A stretch of 64,000 nt of DNA, taken from NCBI GenBank assembly GCA_022824585.1, contig JAJDZN010000069.1:34679-98678 (forward strand), read 5' to 3'. Position 1 is the first letter of the stretch, and every line of letters starts with the position of its first letter. The notes below the pieces were generated by a model. That model worked only from the letters and a program-made list of their open reading frames with translations, searched no databases and was not told the origin of the DNA. This document shows positions 31,783 through 40,753 of this stretch, in pieces. Both the position numbers and the translations under genes were made by a program. Source of the stretch: Bryobacterales bacterium (GTDB taxonomy: Bacteria > Acidobacteriota > Terriglobia > Bryobacterales > UBA6623).

Positions 31783-33696
31783 TCACTGCGATTGCCGCGA
31801 CTGTCTAACGATTCGTAGCGCTTGCTGGACTTCGGGATCGTCGGGCAATAACTCCAGTGCCTGCAGCAGCTCGCGCTCGGCCGCTTCAAGTTCTCCCGCA
31901 TGCCCGTAGGTGAGTCCGAAGTTTTTGTGTATCTGTCCCCGGGCCGGGCACTGACCACATACCGCGAGAGCCTGCTGGAAGAGGTCGAAGGCCTCCGACC
32001 AGCGCCCCTTCTGCGCCTCGGCCAACGCGAAATTCCATAGAGTCCCAGCCCGATCAGTATCTTGCTCTTCCGCCTTCAGAGCCGCGAAGCGCTCCCGATA
32101 CTGCCTCGCCTTCTGCGGATCGATCGCTTGAACAGCCTGGGCCAAGTTATACAGCGACTCCTTGTGGCGCGGATCAAGCTCCAACGCTCGTTCAAAGTGC
32201 GGCACGGCCAGCTCCGCGCTGCCAGACTGCGCCAGAGCCAGTCCCAGGTCATAGTGCACGAGAGAATTCTCGGAGTCCGACTCAGCCGCCGACCGCAGCA
32301 ATTCGATCGCCCGCTCGTCGTTGCCCGCGGCCCTTTCGATCTGGCCCAACAGGTGCAGCACGGGCGCGAAGGCGCCGTCCAGCGTCAGGCCTTGCTCGAG
32401 CGCCAGACGGGCCTCCGTGGTGCGCCCCATGTCGTGCAAGACGCGACCGACGTTGTAGTGCGGGCGCGGGGCCTCCGGGGCGAGCCGAACGGCCTCGCGG
32501 AACGCTCCGAGCGCATCTTCTTGACGCCCGCCCTCCGCCAGCGCGATGCCTAGGTTCAGACGAGCTTCGGGAGAGTCCGGATCAAGCCGCACGACGGCTT
32601 CGAAGTGCGGCACGGCGTCCAGCGGGCGGTCCAGACGGGTCAGGACCATGGCCAAGCCTTGGCGCGTCCTGAGATTGTCTGGAGCAAGCCTAAGGGCCTC
32701 CGTCATGCTTGCAAGCGCGGCCTCGAACCTGCCGCTGGCGGCCAGCTTCAGGCCTAGGTTTAGGTGCGCCTCAGCGTGGTCTGGCTGCAACTCCAACACC
32801 TTGCGGAACATCGCTTCTGCCAGCGGCCCGCGTCCCAGCTGCTCGTAGGCAACGCCGAGATGCAGGTGTGCCGACACATTCTTGGCGTCTTGGCGGATCA
32901 CCTGTTGGAAGAGTTCCCTAGCCTCGTCCGCATTACCCAAGGACATGCTTCGCTCGGCGCGCTGCATCAGGATCGAGACCTGGTCAGCCTGCTGCTGGCC
33001 TGCTCGCAAGCGCTGGAACTCATCCAACTCGCGCTGCGCTCCTGCCCTGTCGCCGGCTCTCCTCAGAGCTTGCGAGAGCTGGTACCGAACATCTGCCCTG
33101 GAGGGGTCCAGCCCGGCGGCTTTTCGGAGGTACGCCACTGCCTCGTCCGGCTCCCCCTGCTTCACCAGCACAGCGCCCAGGTTGAACAGTGCGTCAGCGT
33201 GGCCCGGATCGACAGCCAGCGCTGCCCTCAACGCTGCCTCGGACTCCTTCATGCGGTTCGAATGGCGCAGCGCCAACCCTCGCACGTACAGCTCATCGAA
33301 GCTCTGCGAGACCGCGCCTGCCAAGTCCGTGTACTTGTCGATTTCGGTTAAAGCCTGTTCGTATTGGTGAGAAGTGACGAGAATCTTAGCTAGAGTCAGG
33401 CGTGCCTCGGCATGGGTCGCGTCGAGTGAGAGCCCTCTGCGCAGGGCTTCGATCGCCTCTTCGTAGCGCTTCTCGTCCGCCAGCGCGACGCCGCGGTTGA
33501 AGTGCAGCAGGGGATTCGCCGGGTAGCTTGCCAGCGCATCGTCCAGCGAAGCCAGGGCGGCGGCTGGATTGCCGGCGGCACGCTGGCGGGCTGCTTCCGC
33601 CAGCGCCTCGTCGGGCCCCTGAGCAAGCAGGCCGCCAGAGCACAAAGCGATCTGAACCGCGGCCAGCAGCCTAGATTTCACAGCGACACCTGGCAT
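31783..33696 (-). CDS. Secreted TPR-repeat protein
   Basis: Long run of degenerate 34-aa repeats (e.g. AEAHLNLGLKLAASGRFEAALASMTEALRLAPDN) after a signal peptide. Confidence 0.93.
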   Translation of the reverse strand: MPGVAVKSRLLAAVQIALCSGGLLAQGPDEALAEAARQRAAGNPAAALASLDDALASYPANPLLHFNRGVALADEKRYEEAIEALRRGLSLDATHAEARLTLAKILVTSHQYEQALTEIDKYTDLAGAVSQSFDELYVRGLALRHSNRMKESEAALRAALAVDPGHADALFNLGAVLVKQGEPDEAVAYLRKAAGLDPSRADVRYQLSQALRRAGDRAGAQRELDEFQRLRAGQQQADQVSILMQRAERSMSLGNADEARELFQQVIRQDAKNVSAHLHLGVAYEQLGRGPLAEAMFRKVLELQPDHAEAHLNLGLKLAASGRFEAALASMTEALRLAPDNLRTRQGLAMVLTRLDRPLDAVPHFEAVVRLDPDSPEARLNLGIALAEGGRQEDALGAFREAVRLAPEAPRPHYNVGRVLHDMGRTTEARLALEQGLTLDGAFAPVLHLLGQIERAAGNDERAIELLRSAAESDSENSLVHYDLGLALAQSGSAELAVPHFERALELDPRHKESLYNLAQAVQAIDPQKARQYRERFAALKAEEQDTDRAGTLWNFALAEAQKGRWSEAFDLFQQALAVCGQCPARGQIHKNFGLTYGHAGELEAAERELLQALELLPDDPEVQQALRIVRQSRQSQ

Positions 33697-33789
33697 GAAC
33701 CTGTAGTGGACGGCCGTCGCGGACCTAGGCGGACGCCATACAGTAGCTTACGGCCAAGGGCCGCATCGTGTCACCAGCTTCAATTGGAC

Positions 33790-33817
33790 GAGCCCGCCGG
33801 CCTCCGCCGGCGGGCTC
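33790..33817. terminator. GC-rich hairpin GAGCCCGCCGG-cctccg-CCGGCGGGCTC downstream of the TonB receptor gene
   Basis: 11-bp perfect stem, 6-nt loop, just 3' of the minus-strand ORF ending at 33850; weak U tract. Confidence 0.55.
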
Positions 33818-33849
33818 ATCGGCTTCCGGGCATAGTCTGCCGCAGCCCT

Positions 33850-36800
33850 TTAGAAGTACACCTTGAGGCCCATCTGGATCTGGCGGGCCAGGTTGGCGGT
33901 GCCAAGCACGCGACCGAAGTTCCCCCGGCTAATGTTGGCTGCGGGCGCTCGATACTGCGGAGTGTTGAAACTGTTGAACAGTTCTACGCGGTACTCGATC
34001 CTCAGGTCCTCCTTGATCGAGAAGATCTTGAAGAACGAGAAGTCGACGTTGTTGATGCCGTCTGCCCGCAGGGTGTTGCGACCAGCATTGCCAAAAGTGC
34101 CCGGCTGCGGCACCGCAAACGCGCTCTCGTTCAGCCATACTGCCGTCGTGGGATTGGCGGGATTAGGATTGCCCACGTAGTCTGGCCGATAGCGCCCATT
34201 GGGAAGACCTGTGCCAGCAATGTCGCCATTGACGTTTGGCGTGTAGGGCTGGCCAGAGGCGAACAAAGCCAAGCCGTTGAACTTCCAGCCGCCGAGAATC
34301 GCGTTCAGCGCCGGGCTGGAAGAGCGGAACGGCAGCTCGACGACCCAGTTGAAGTTGAGGTTGTGGGTCAGGTCAATGCCGGACACGCTACGGTCCATGT
34401 TGAAGTTGTACGGGTCCTGGACCGAGCAGTTCTCCACGAACCAGCCAGTGCAGCCGATGTCGATCGACTTCGACCACGTGTAGTTGACCATGAACGAGAT
34501 GCCCTTCGAGAATCTTCGGTTGTACTGGGTCTGCAGCGCGTGGTAGTTGCTTCGTCCCCACGACGTGAGGTAGTTGTTGGCTCGGAAGAGCGGGAAGGGT
34601 GCCCGCTGGCGCGCTTCAGAGCGCTTCCCGGGCGTTAGCGCCACGTTGTAGTACGTGCCGAGCGGCTGGCGCCGATTGCCGGATCCGACGTAGTTCACCT
34701 GAAGCATGGTCGCGTCATCGAGTTGCCGCTGGATGCCGAAGTTCCACTGCATCGAGTAGGCGTTGTCCATGCGCGGATCGGAATACCATGCTCCTTGGTT
34801 GTACGGTGTCGCCGTGGGCAAAATACCGGTGGGGGCAGGGTTCTTGGCAGATACGTCAGGCATCGAATCGGGCGGGTTGGTGCCGTTCTGCAACTTGCGT
34901 CCGACATCCGGCCAAGTATGGCCAAGGTTCTGGGTGTTCTGCGTGACTCCGGCGAAGTTGTCGAAGTAGATGCCCGACGAGGCGCGAATCGCCGTGCGGT
35001 CATTCAAGCGATAGGCGAAGCCGAAGCGCGGCTGCCAGCTCATCGGCCATGGATCCTGCACGTAGCCGCCGGTCGCCACCCGGACTCGGTCCGGCAACGC
35101 CCCGTCAGGGTCTGGCAAGCAGGGTGCCACGCCTTTGACCGCGCAAGTGGGCGGCGCGGCCGTGATCCAGTAGATGCCCTCGTTGTAGTCGATGTTGCCG
35201 AACTCGACCGTGTTCTCCGCAGCGTTGCCGAATTGCGGCAACACTGTGCTGTCGACGCGCACGCCAAAGTTGATCGTCAGCTTGGACGTGGCCTTCCAAG
35301 AGTCCTGGCCGAAGAAAGAGTACAGAGCCCCGCCCCGCGCGCGCTTGTGGAAGTCGCGCCTGGACCACGCATTCGGCACGTTCAGCAGGAATGACGCCAG
35401 CGGATGCCCGGTGCCGCCTGGATTGTCGGGGCTAGCCGTGCCGACGGTGCTGAAGTTGTTCGAATGGTCGTTGGTCGTGCCGAAATGGCCAATGATGTTG
35501 TACTCGGCGCCGAACTTGAGGGTGTGGGTGCCGGCGATCTTGGTGTAGTCGCCCTTGTACTGCCAAGTGTCGCTCGTGCGCGTGAAACCGGTTCGCTCGC
35601 CGCCGCCGAAATACTGTGCGACACCAACGTTTGGGACGAATGATGTTCCGCTGCGGAAGCCCCCAGCGAAATCGGGATTCCAGCCGACCGTGGAGATAAA
35701 ATCCGCAGGGATGTTGAGGAACGAATTTCCTGTGTCCCGCTTGACGTCGGTCCTCGCGAAGGACACCGTCATGATGCTGGTCGGGTCGAACGTATGCACC
35801 CAGTTCGCGGCCACATTCAGATTGTCGACGTTCACAAAACTCGTGAAGTTCTGGCGTCCAGCCGACCGGATGCTGTCATTGTTCTGCGTGCTGTAGCGCA
35901 CATAGGCGGTATCGGATTCGCTGAAGTGATGGTCGACACGTCCGGAAATCTCATATTGATCCAGAGCCGTGCCAGTGGTATCGCGCTGGTTGAGGTTGCC
36001 GAGGTCCGTGCCGAGGTCGATCGGCGCGGGCACCGTCTGGTCCAAGTAGTAGAGGAACCCCTGGTCTAGCCGACTGGCGGGGATCCTGTTGTCGGCAAAC
36101 GGATCCCGGACGGCGTTGCCATCGGGTCCAATCCGCGTCGAGTACGGATCGTAGATCTGCCGCGCGGAATCGCTGATGTCTCCGGCCTTGTTCGCGGCCG
36201 TTGGCACCCGGTAGTTGCGGTTCGCCGGCCCCCGATTGGTGAAACCTTGGAAGGCGCCGTAGAAGAACGTCTTGTTCCTGACGATCGGGCCGCCGACAGT
36301 CGCGCCGAACATGTTCTGCGCCAGCGCCGCTTTGTCCCTCAAGAACGTGTTCCGGGCGTCCAAGTTATCGTTGCGCATGAATTCCCAAAGACTGCCGTGG
36401 ACCTCGTTGCTTCCCGATTTGGTGACAACGTTCACGACCCCGCCAGTGACGCCCCCGAACTCGGCGAGGTCGTTGTGCGACTGCACCTTGAACTCTTGGA
36501 TGGCGTCCAGGATCGGCGGCACGGCGTAGGTGCTGGTCATCGTCCCCTGGTTATTCACGCCGTCGGTGAGGAACAGGTTGCTGCGGTTGTTCTGGCCGTT
36601 GATCGACGGGAAGCTGAACGTACCCACCGAGGTGCTGCCGAAACCGCCCCTGCTCTGAGCGACGTTCACCGGCGATGCCCCCGGAGTGAGCATCAGCAAC
36701 TGCGTGAAGTTGCGTCCGTTCAGCGGCAGGTCAACGACCTGCTGCTCGGTCATGGCGGTACCTAACTCTGACGACGACGCCTGCACCTGAGCACCGATCG

Positions 36801-37191
36801 CTTCGACGGTCACAGACTCTGTGACCGCACCGACTTCGAGGACAACGTCAAACGTCGCCGTCTGGTTGACAACCAGCGAGAACGGTTCGACCGACGACGT
36901 GCGGAAGCCCTCGGCCGTAGCCTCGATGGTGTAGTAGCCCGGAAGAACGCTGACGAAGCCGTAGCGGCCTACAGCGTTGGTTTCGGCGCGACGTTCAATG
37001 CCGGTCTCGACGCTGGTCAGGATCACCTCGGTCCCGGGCACAACTGCCCCCTGCTGGTCCGTGATCGTTCCGTTCACGGCGGAACTGGAAGCCTGGCCGA
37101 AGCCAAGGCCTGCGAAAACGGTCAGCGCGCAAGCCAGCAGGACGGCCGTCCTGAGGGCGCGCAAGCCGCGCGATTGATAAGCGATTGACAT
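33850..37191 (-). CDS. Oar-like TonB-dependent receptor with carboxypeptidase-regulatory domain
   Basis: SSAVNGTITDQQGAVVPGTEVILTSVETG; NGRNFTQLLMLTPGASP; EFGGVTGGVVNVVTKSGSNEVHGSLWEFMRNDNLDARN; ends RQIQMGLKVYF. Confidence 0.95.
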   Translation of the reverse strand: MSIAYQSRGLRALRTAVLLACALTVFAGLGFGQASSSAVNGTITDQQGAVVPGTEVILTSVETGIERRAETNAVGRYGFVSVLPGYYTIEATAEGFRTSSVEPFSLVVNQTATFDVVLEVGAVTESVTVEAIGAQVQASSSELGTAMTEQQVVDLPLNGRNFTQLLMLTPGASPVNVAQSRGGFGSTSVGTFSFPSINGQNNRSNLFLTDGVNNQGTMTSTYAVPPILDAIQEFKVQSHNDLAEFGGVTGGVVNVVTKSGSNEVHGSLWEFMRNDNLDARNTFLRDKAALAQNMFGATVGGPIVRNKTFFYGAFQGFTNRGPANRNYRVPTAANKAGDISDSARQIYDPYSTRIGPDGNAVRDPFADNRIPASRLDQGFLYYLDQTVPAPIDLGTDLGNLNQRDTTGTALDQYEISGRVDHHFSESDTAYVRYSTQNNDSIRSAGRQNFTSFVNVDNLNVAANWVHTFDPTSIMTVSFARTDVKRDTGNSFLNIPADFISTVGWNPDFAGGFRSGTSFVPNVGVAQYFGGGERTGFTRTSDTWQYKGDYTKIAGTHTLKFGAEYNIIGHFGTTNDHSNNFSTVGTASPDNPGGTGHPLASFLLNVPNAWSRRDFHKRARGGALYSFFGQDSWKATSKLTINFGVRVDSTVLPQFGNAAENTVEFGNIDYNEGIYWITAAPPTCAVKGVAPCLPDPDGALPDRVRVATGGYVQDPWPMSWQPRFGFAYRLNDRTAIRASSGIYFDNFAGVTQNTQNLGHTWPDVGRKLQNGTNPPDSMPDVSAKNPAPTGILPTATPYNQGAWYSDPRMDNAYSMQWNFGIQRQLDDATMLQVNYVGSGNRRQPLGTYYNVALTPGKRSEARQRAPFPLFRANNYLTSWGRSNYHALQTQYNRRFSKGISFMVNYTWSKSIDIGCTGWFVENCSVQDPYNFNMDRSVSGIDLTHNLNFNWVVELPFRSSSPALNAILGGWKFNGLALFASGQPYTPNVNGDIAGTGLPNGRYRPDYVGNPNPANPTTAVWLNESAFAVPQPGTFGNAGRNTLRADGINNVDFSFFKIFSIKEDLRIEYRVELFNSFNTPQYRAPAANISRGNFGRVLGTANLARQIQMGLKVYF

Positions 37192-37299
37192 GATGCCTCC
37201 TTAGGCGTTGCTGCCAAGATAGAAGGGGCGTATACCAAGAGCCCCCCTCAACCCCACTCAATACGCCGCACATCATAAACGGCATCACGGACGGCGTCA

Positions 37300-39039
37300 A
37301 TGCCCAAACCACACATTGGAGCGTGCTGGCTCGTAGCTGCGGTTGCGCTAGCCCTCGCGCCCGGACGCGGCACGGCCCAGAGCATGTCCTCGGCCGAGCG
37401 GCGAGCGATGCCGCCGCTCCCCTTGCCGGAGGGCGTGGTGCCACCACGAGCCGACTTTGTCGACATAGCGGAGAGAGCAGGCTTGGCGCTCGGCCGGGCT
37501 CCGACCGCGCCCGGCGAGATGACCTACCTGACCGAGACCACAGGAGGAGGGGTCGCTCTGATTGACTACGACAACGACGGCCTGCTGGACATTTTCTTGG
37601 TCGGCTCGGCGGATGCGAATTCTCCTGCCCAAGAGACAGCGCATCGGCTGTACCGCAACCAAGGCAGTCTGCGCTTCGACGATGTCAGTGCCGAGGCAGG
37701 CTTGCAGAGGACGGGTTGGGGACAGGGCGTGTGCGCCGGAGACTTCGACCAGGACGGCCATGTGGACCTGTTTGTCACTCACTGGGGCACGGACTCACTG
37801 CTGCGCAACCTAGACGGCGCTGGATTCGGGGACGAAGGCGAGCAGCGCGGCGTTGCGGGCGGGCCGGATCGCTGGAGTACCGGCTGCAGCTTTGTGGACT
37901 TCGATCGCGACGGAGACTTAGACCTATTCGTGGCCCACTACGTAGAATTCGACCAAGCAACAACACCATTGCCGGGTGAAGCCCCTCAGTGCGCGTGGAA
38001 GGGAGCGCCGATTCCGTGCGGGCCTCGGGGACTGGCCGCCGAGGCCATGTCGCTGTTCGCCAATGACGGAAGGGGCTACTTCGAAGACGTCTCACGAAGC
38101 ACAGGCATCGCAACCGCGAAGCGCTACCACGGGCTGGGAGTGCTCAGCTCCGACTTCGACAGCGACGGCTGGCCTGACGTGTTCGTGGCCTGCGATTCCA
38201 CAGCGAATCTGCTGTTTCGCAACGCCGGCGACGGGACCTTCGAAGAGATCGGCCTCGTTTCCGGCGCGGCCTACGACGAGGACGGCCATGAGCAAGCGGG
38301 CATGGGCGTGGCCGCGGCAGACTACGACGGCGACGCGCGAACTGACCTGTTCGTGACCAACTTCGCGGCCGACACCAATACTCTCTATCGAAACGTGGCC
38401 AGCGGCCAGTTCCGGGACGCGACGGTGACGACGGGCCTCGCTACGGTGGCGGCATTTGTGGGCTGGGGGACTGAGTTCCTAGACTTCGACCTCGATGGCT
38501 GGCCAGACATCTTCGTGGCCAACGGTCATGTTGCGCCAAGTGTCAACGACGCTGGCATTGGCGAAACCTTCGCGCAGCCGCGCCTTCTGTTTTGGAATCG
38601 AGGCGACGGCAAGTTTCATCCGGTCTCGGCTCAGTCCGGGAGCGCCTTCAGCGCGGCTCATCCGTCACGTGGAGCAGCGACGGGAGACCTAGACAACGAC
38701 GGAGACGTCGAGATCGTGGTCGTAAATGTCGGCCAGTCCCCTTCCCTGCTGCAGGACCGCAGCGAGCGTTCGGCGAACTGGTTGGTAGTCCGGGCGCTGG
38801 CCAGGTCGGGCAGCGACGCCATCGGCGCGCGGGTGACCGTCCGGGCGGACGGGTTCCTACGCACTTCGGAGGTCCGCAGCGGCGGCGGATACCTGTCGCA
38901 AAGCGATCTTCGCCTGCACTTCGGCCTCGGAGACCTGAGCTCGGTGGAGATCGAGATCCTGTGGCCCTCCGGCCTGAAGAGCAGTGCTGGCGCCTTCGCG
39001 GCCAACCAGTTGGTGACTATTACGAAGCCACGCCAGTGA
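37300..39039 (+). CDS. CRTAC1 family protein (FG-GAP/VCBS repeats + ASPIC/UnbV C-terminus)
   Basis: Signal peptide; repeated DYDNDGLLDIFL / DFDQDGHVDLFVTHWG; C-terminal RSGGGYLSQSDLRLHFGLGDLSSVEIEILWPSG. Confidence 0.95.
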   Translation: MPKPHIGACWLVAAVALALAPGRGTAQSMSSAERRAMPPLPLPEGVVPPRADFVDIAERAGLALGRAPTAPGEMTYLTETTGGGVALIDYDNDGLLDIFLVGSADANSPAQETAHRLYRNQGSLRFDDVSAEAGLQRTGWGQGVCAGDFDQDGHVDLFVTHWGTDSLLRNLDGAGFGDEGEQRGVAGGPDRWSTGCSFVDFDRDGDLDLFVAHYVEFDQATTPLPGEAPQCAWKGAPIPCGPRGLAAEAMSLFANDGRGYFEDVSRSTGIATAKRYHGLGVLSSDFDSDGWPDVFVACDSTANLLFRNAGDGTFEEIGLVSGAAYDEDGHEQAGMGVAAADYDGDARTDLFVTNFAADTNTLYRNVASGQFRDATVTTGLATVAAFVGWGTEFLDFDLDGWPDIFVANGHVAPSVNDAGIGETFAQPRLLFWNRGDGKFHPVSAQSGSAFSAAHPSRGAATGDLDNDGDVEIVVVNVGQSPSLLQDRSERSANWLVVRALARSGSDAIGARVTVRADGFLRTSEVRSGGGYLSQSDLRLHFGLGDLSSVEIEILWPSGLKSSAGAFAANQLVTITKPRQ

Positions 39040-39342
39040 CCGTCGGCCAGAACTCCTCAACGCGGATCTCCGGAAGCGCCTTAGTGGGCGGGGCCAGCTG
39101 CAATGCAATCCGCCCGCCGTCGGGCCTCCGTTGATCTGGAAAGCCCCCAGCGGAAGGCGATTCGTGCATTCAGAAGTGCGGACCCACGTGTCCGGCAGCC
39201 CCCATTGCGTGGGGCATGGGAATCCCGTAAGGGCCTGCCAGTCCAATAGGGGCTGATCCCCGGTTGAGCTGGGGATGACCGAGGCTCACCGGGCAACGCA
39301 TCAACGTGCCGACTACTGGATCCCGTCGGTTAGCATAGGGCG

Positions 39343-40740
39343 ATGGCTGACCTTACGAGACGATCCTTCCTCGGCACCGTCGGCGGCGCACTGTGCGCCG
39401 GCCACGCGCTTCACGCGCAAGCCTCCAAGCCCAACATAGTCATCATTTACACGGACGACCAAGGCACCTTGGATGCAGGGTGCTTTGGCTCTGGCGACAT
39501 CCACACACCGAACATCGACGCCCTCGCGCGGCGCGGCGTGCGGTTCACGCAATCCTACGCCCACGCGGTCTGCTGCCCGTCGCGGTCGCAGCTGCTGACC
39601 GGGAGAGTCCCCCAACGAGGCGGCGTGACGAACTGGCTGTCGAACAACCCAGCCGACGAAAACGGCCGCAACATGTACACCAGCGAAATCACCCTGGCGG
39701 AGATCTTACGCGACCACGGATACCGCACGGGGCTATCGGGCAAGTGGCATCTCGGCGCCAAGCCCGGCCACCAGCCGCTCGACCAAGGGTTCGACGAAGC
39801 CTACGGCCACCTAGGCGGATTCATCGACAACTTCGAGCACAAGTTCCTACACTCGAATCCCCGGCGCCCGCCATTTCACGACCTCTACCGCAACGGCAAG
39901 GAAGTCGACGAGACCGGCCGCTACTTTCCCGATCTAGTGGTCCGCGAGGCCACGCGATTCATCGTCGAGAACAAGGACCGCCCCTTCTTCCTTTACTGCG
40001 CCTTCAATGTGCCGCACTATCCCGAGCAGTCCGACCCCAAGTTCGACAAGATGTACGACGGCATGGCCATGCCGCGCCGGTCCTACGCCTCGATGATCAC
40101 AACGACTGATGACCGCATCGGACAAGTCCTGAACACGCTGGAGACATGGGGCCTGCGCGACAACACTCTCGTGATCTTCATGAGCGACAACGGGCACTCG
40201 ACCGAGCAGTTCAACAACTGGGGCGTCAACTACGGCGCGAACGGCGGCGGCGGCAACACCGGCGACTGGCGGGGAGCCAAAGGCAGCCTCTTCGAGGGAG
40301 GAATTCGCGTGCCGTCCGTGATCAGCCTGCCCGGGCGCATCCCGCAGGGCGAAGTCCGCGACCAAGCGATCTCGAACATGGACTTCTTCCCCACGATCTT
40401 GGAACTGTGCGGCGTCGACCCGCCCGCCTACGAGGTGGACGGCAAGAGCCTCTGGCCGGTGCTCGAGTCGTCCGATGCGCCATCCCAGCACGAAGTGTTC
40501 CATTGGATGTGGCAAGACCAGTGGGCCATCCGCGAAGGGGACTGGAAGCTGATCGGCAACGGGCGGGACACCACGGGCCTCAAGTCCCGCCATGCACCGC
40601 GCAAGGACATGGGCGAGCTCTATCTCGCGAACCTTGCTGACGGGCCCCCGGAATCGATCAACCACGCGGCCGACCAGCCGGACTTGGTCAAGCGCCTCCG
40701 CCGCATGCACGACGATTGGCTCAAGGCGACCGAGCGCTAG
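39343..40740 (+). CDS. Exported formylglycine-dependent sulfatase
   Basis: DLTRRSFLGTVGGALCAGHALHA (Tat-like); NIVIIYTDDQG; HAVCCPSRSQLLTGRVPQRGG; GKWHLG. Confidence 0.95.
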   Translation: MADLTRRSFLGTVGGALCAGHALHAQASKPNIVIIYTDDQGTLDAGCFGSGDIHTPNIDALARRGVRFTQSYAHAVCCPSRSQLLTGRVPQRGGVTNWLSNNPADENGRNMYTSEITLAEILRDHGYRTGLSGKWHLGAKPGHQPLDQGFDEAYGHLGGFIDNFEHKFLHSNPRRPPFHDLYRNGKEVDETGRYFPDLVVREATRFIVENKDRPFFLYCAFNVPHYPEQSDPKFDKMYDGMAMPRRSYASMITTTDDRIGQVLNTLETWGLRDNTLVIFMSDNGHSTEQFNNWGVNYGANGGGGNTGDWRGAKGSLFEGGIRVPSVISLPGRIPQGEVRDQAISNMDFFPTILELCGVDPPAYEVDGKSLWPVLESSDAPSQHEVFHWMWQDQWAIREGDWKLIGNGRDTTGLKSRHAPRKDMGELYLANLADGPPESINHAADQPDLVKRLRRMHDDWLKATER

Positions 40741-40753
40741 CCGCCGCAGAATC

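Noticed and set aside
16012-37191. Two TonB receptors considered as a duplicated pair
   Set aside because: Both are Oar-like but sequences differ throughout and orientation/context differ; family-level similarity only.
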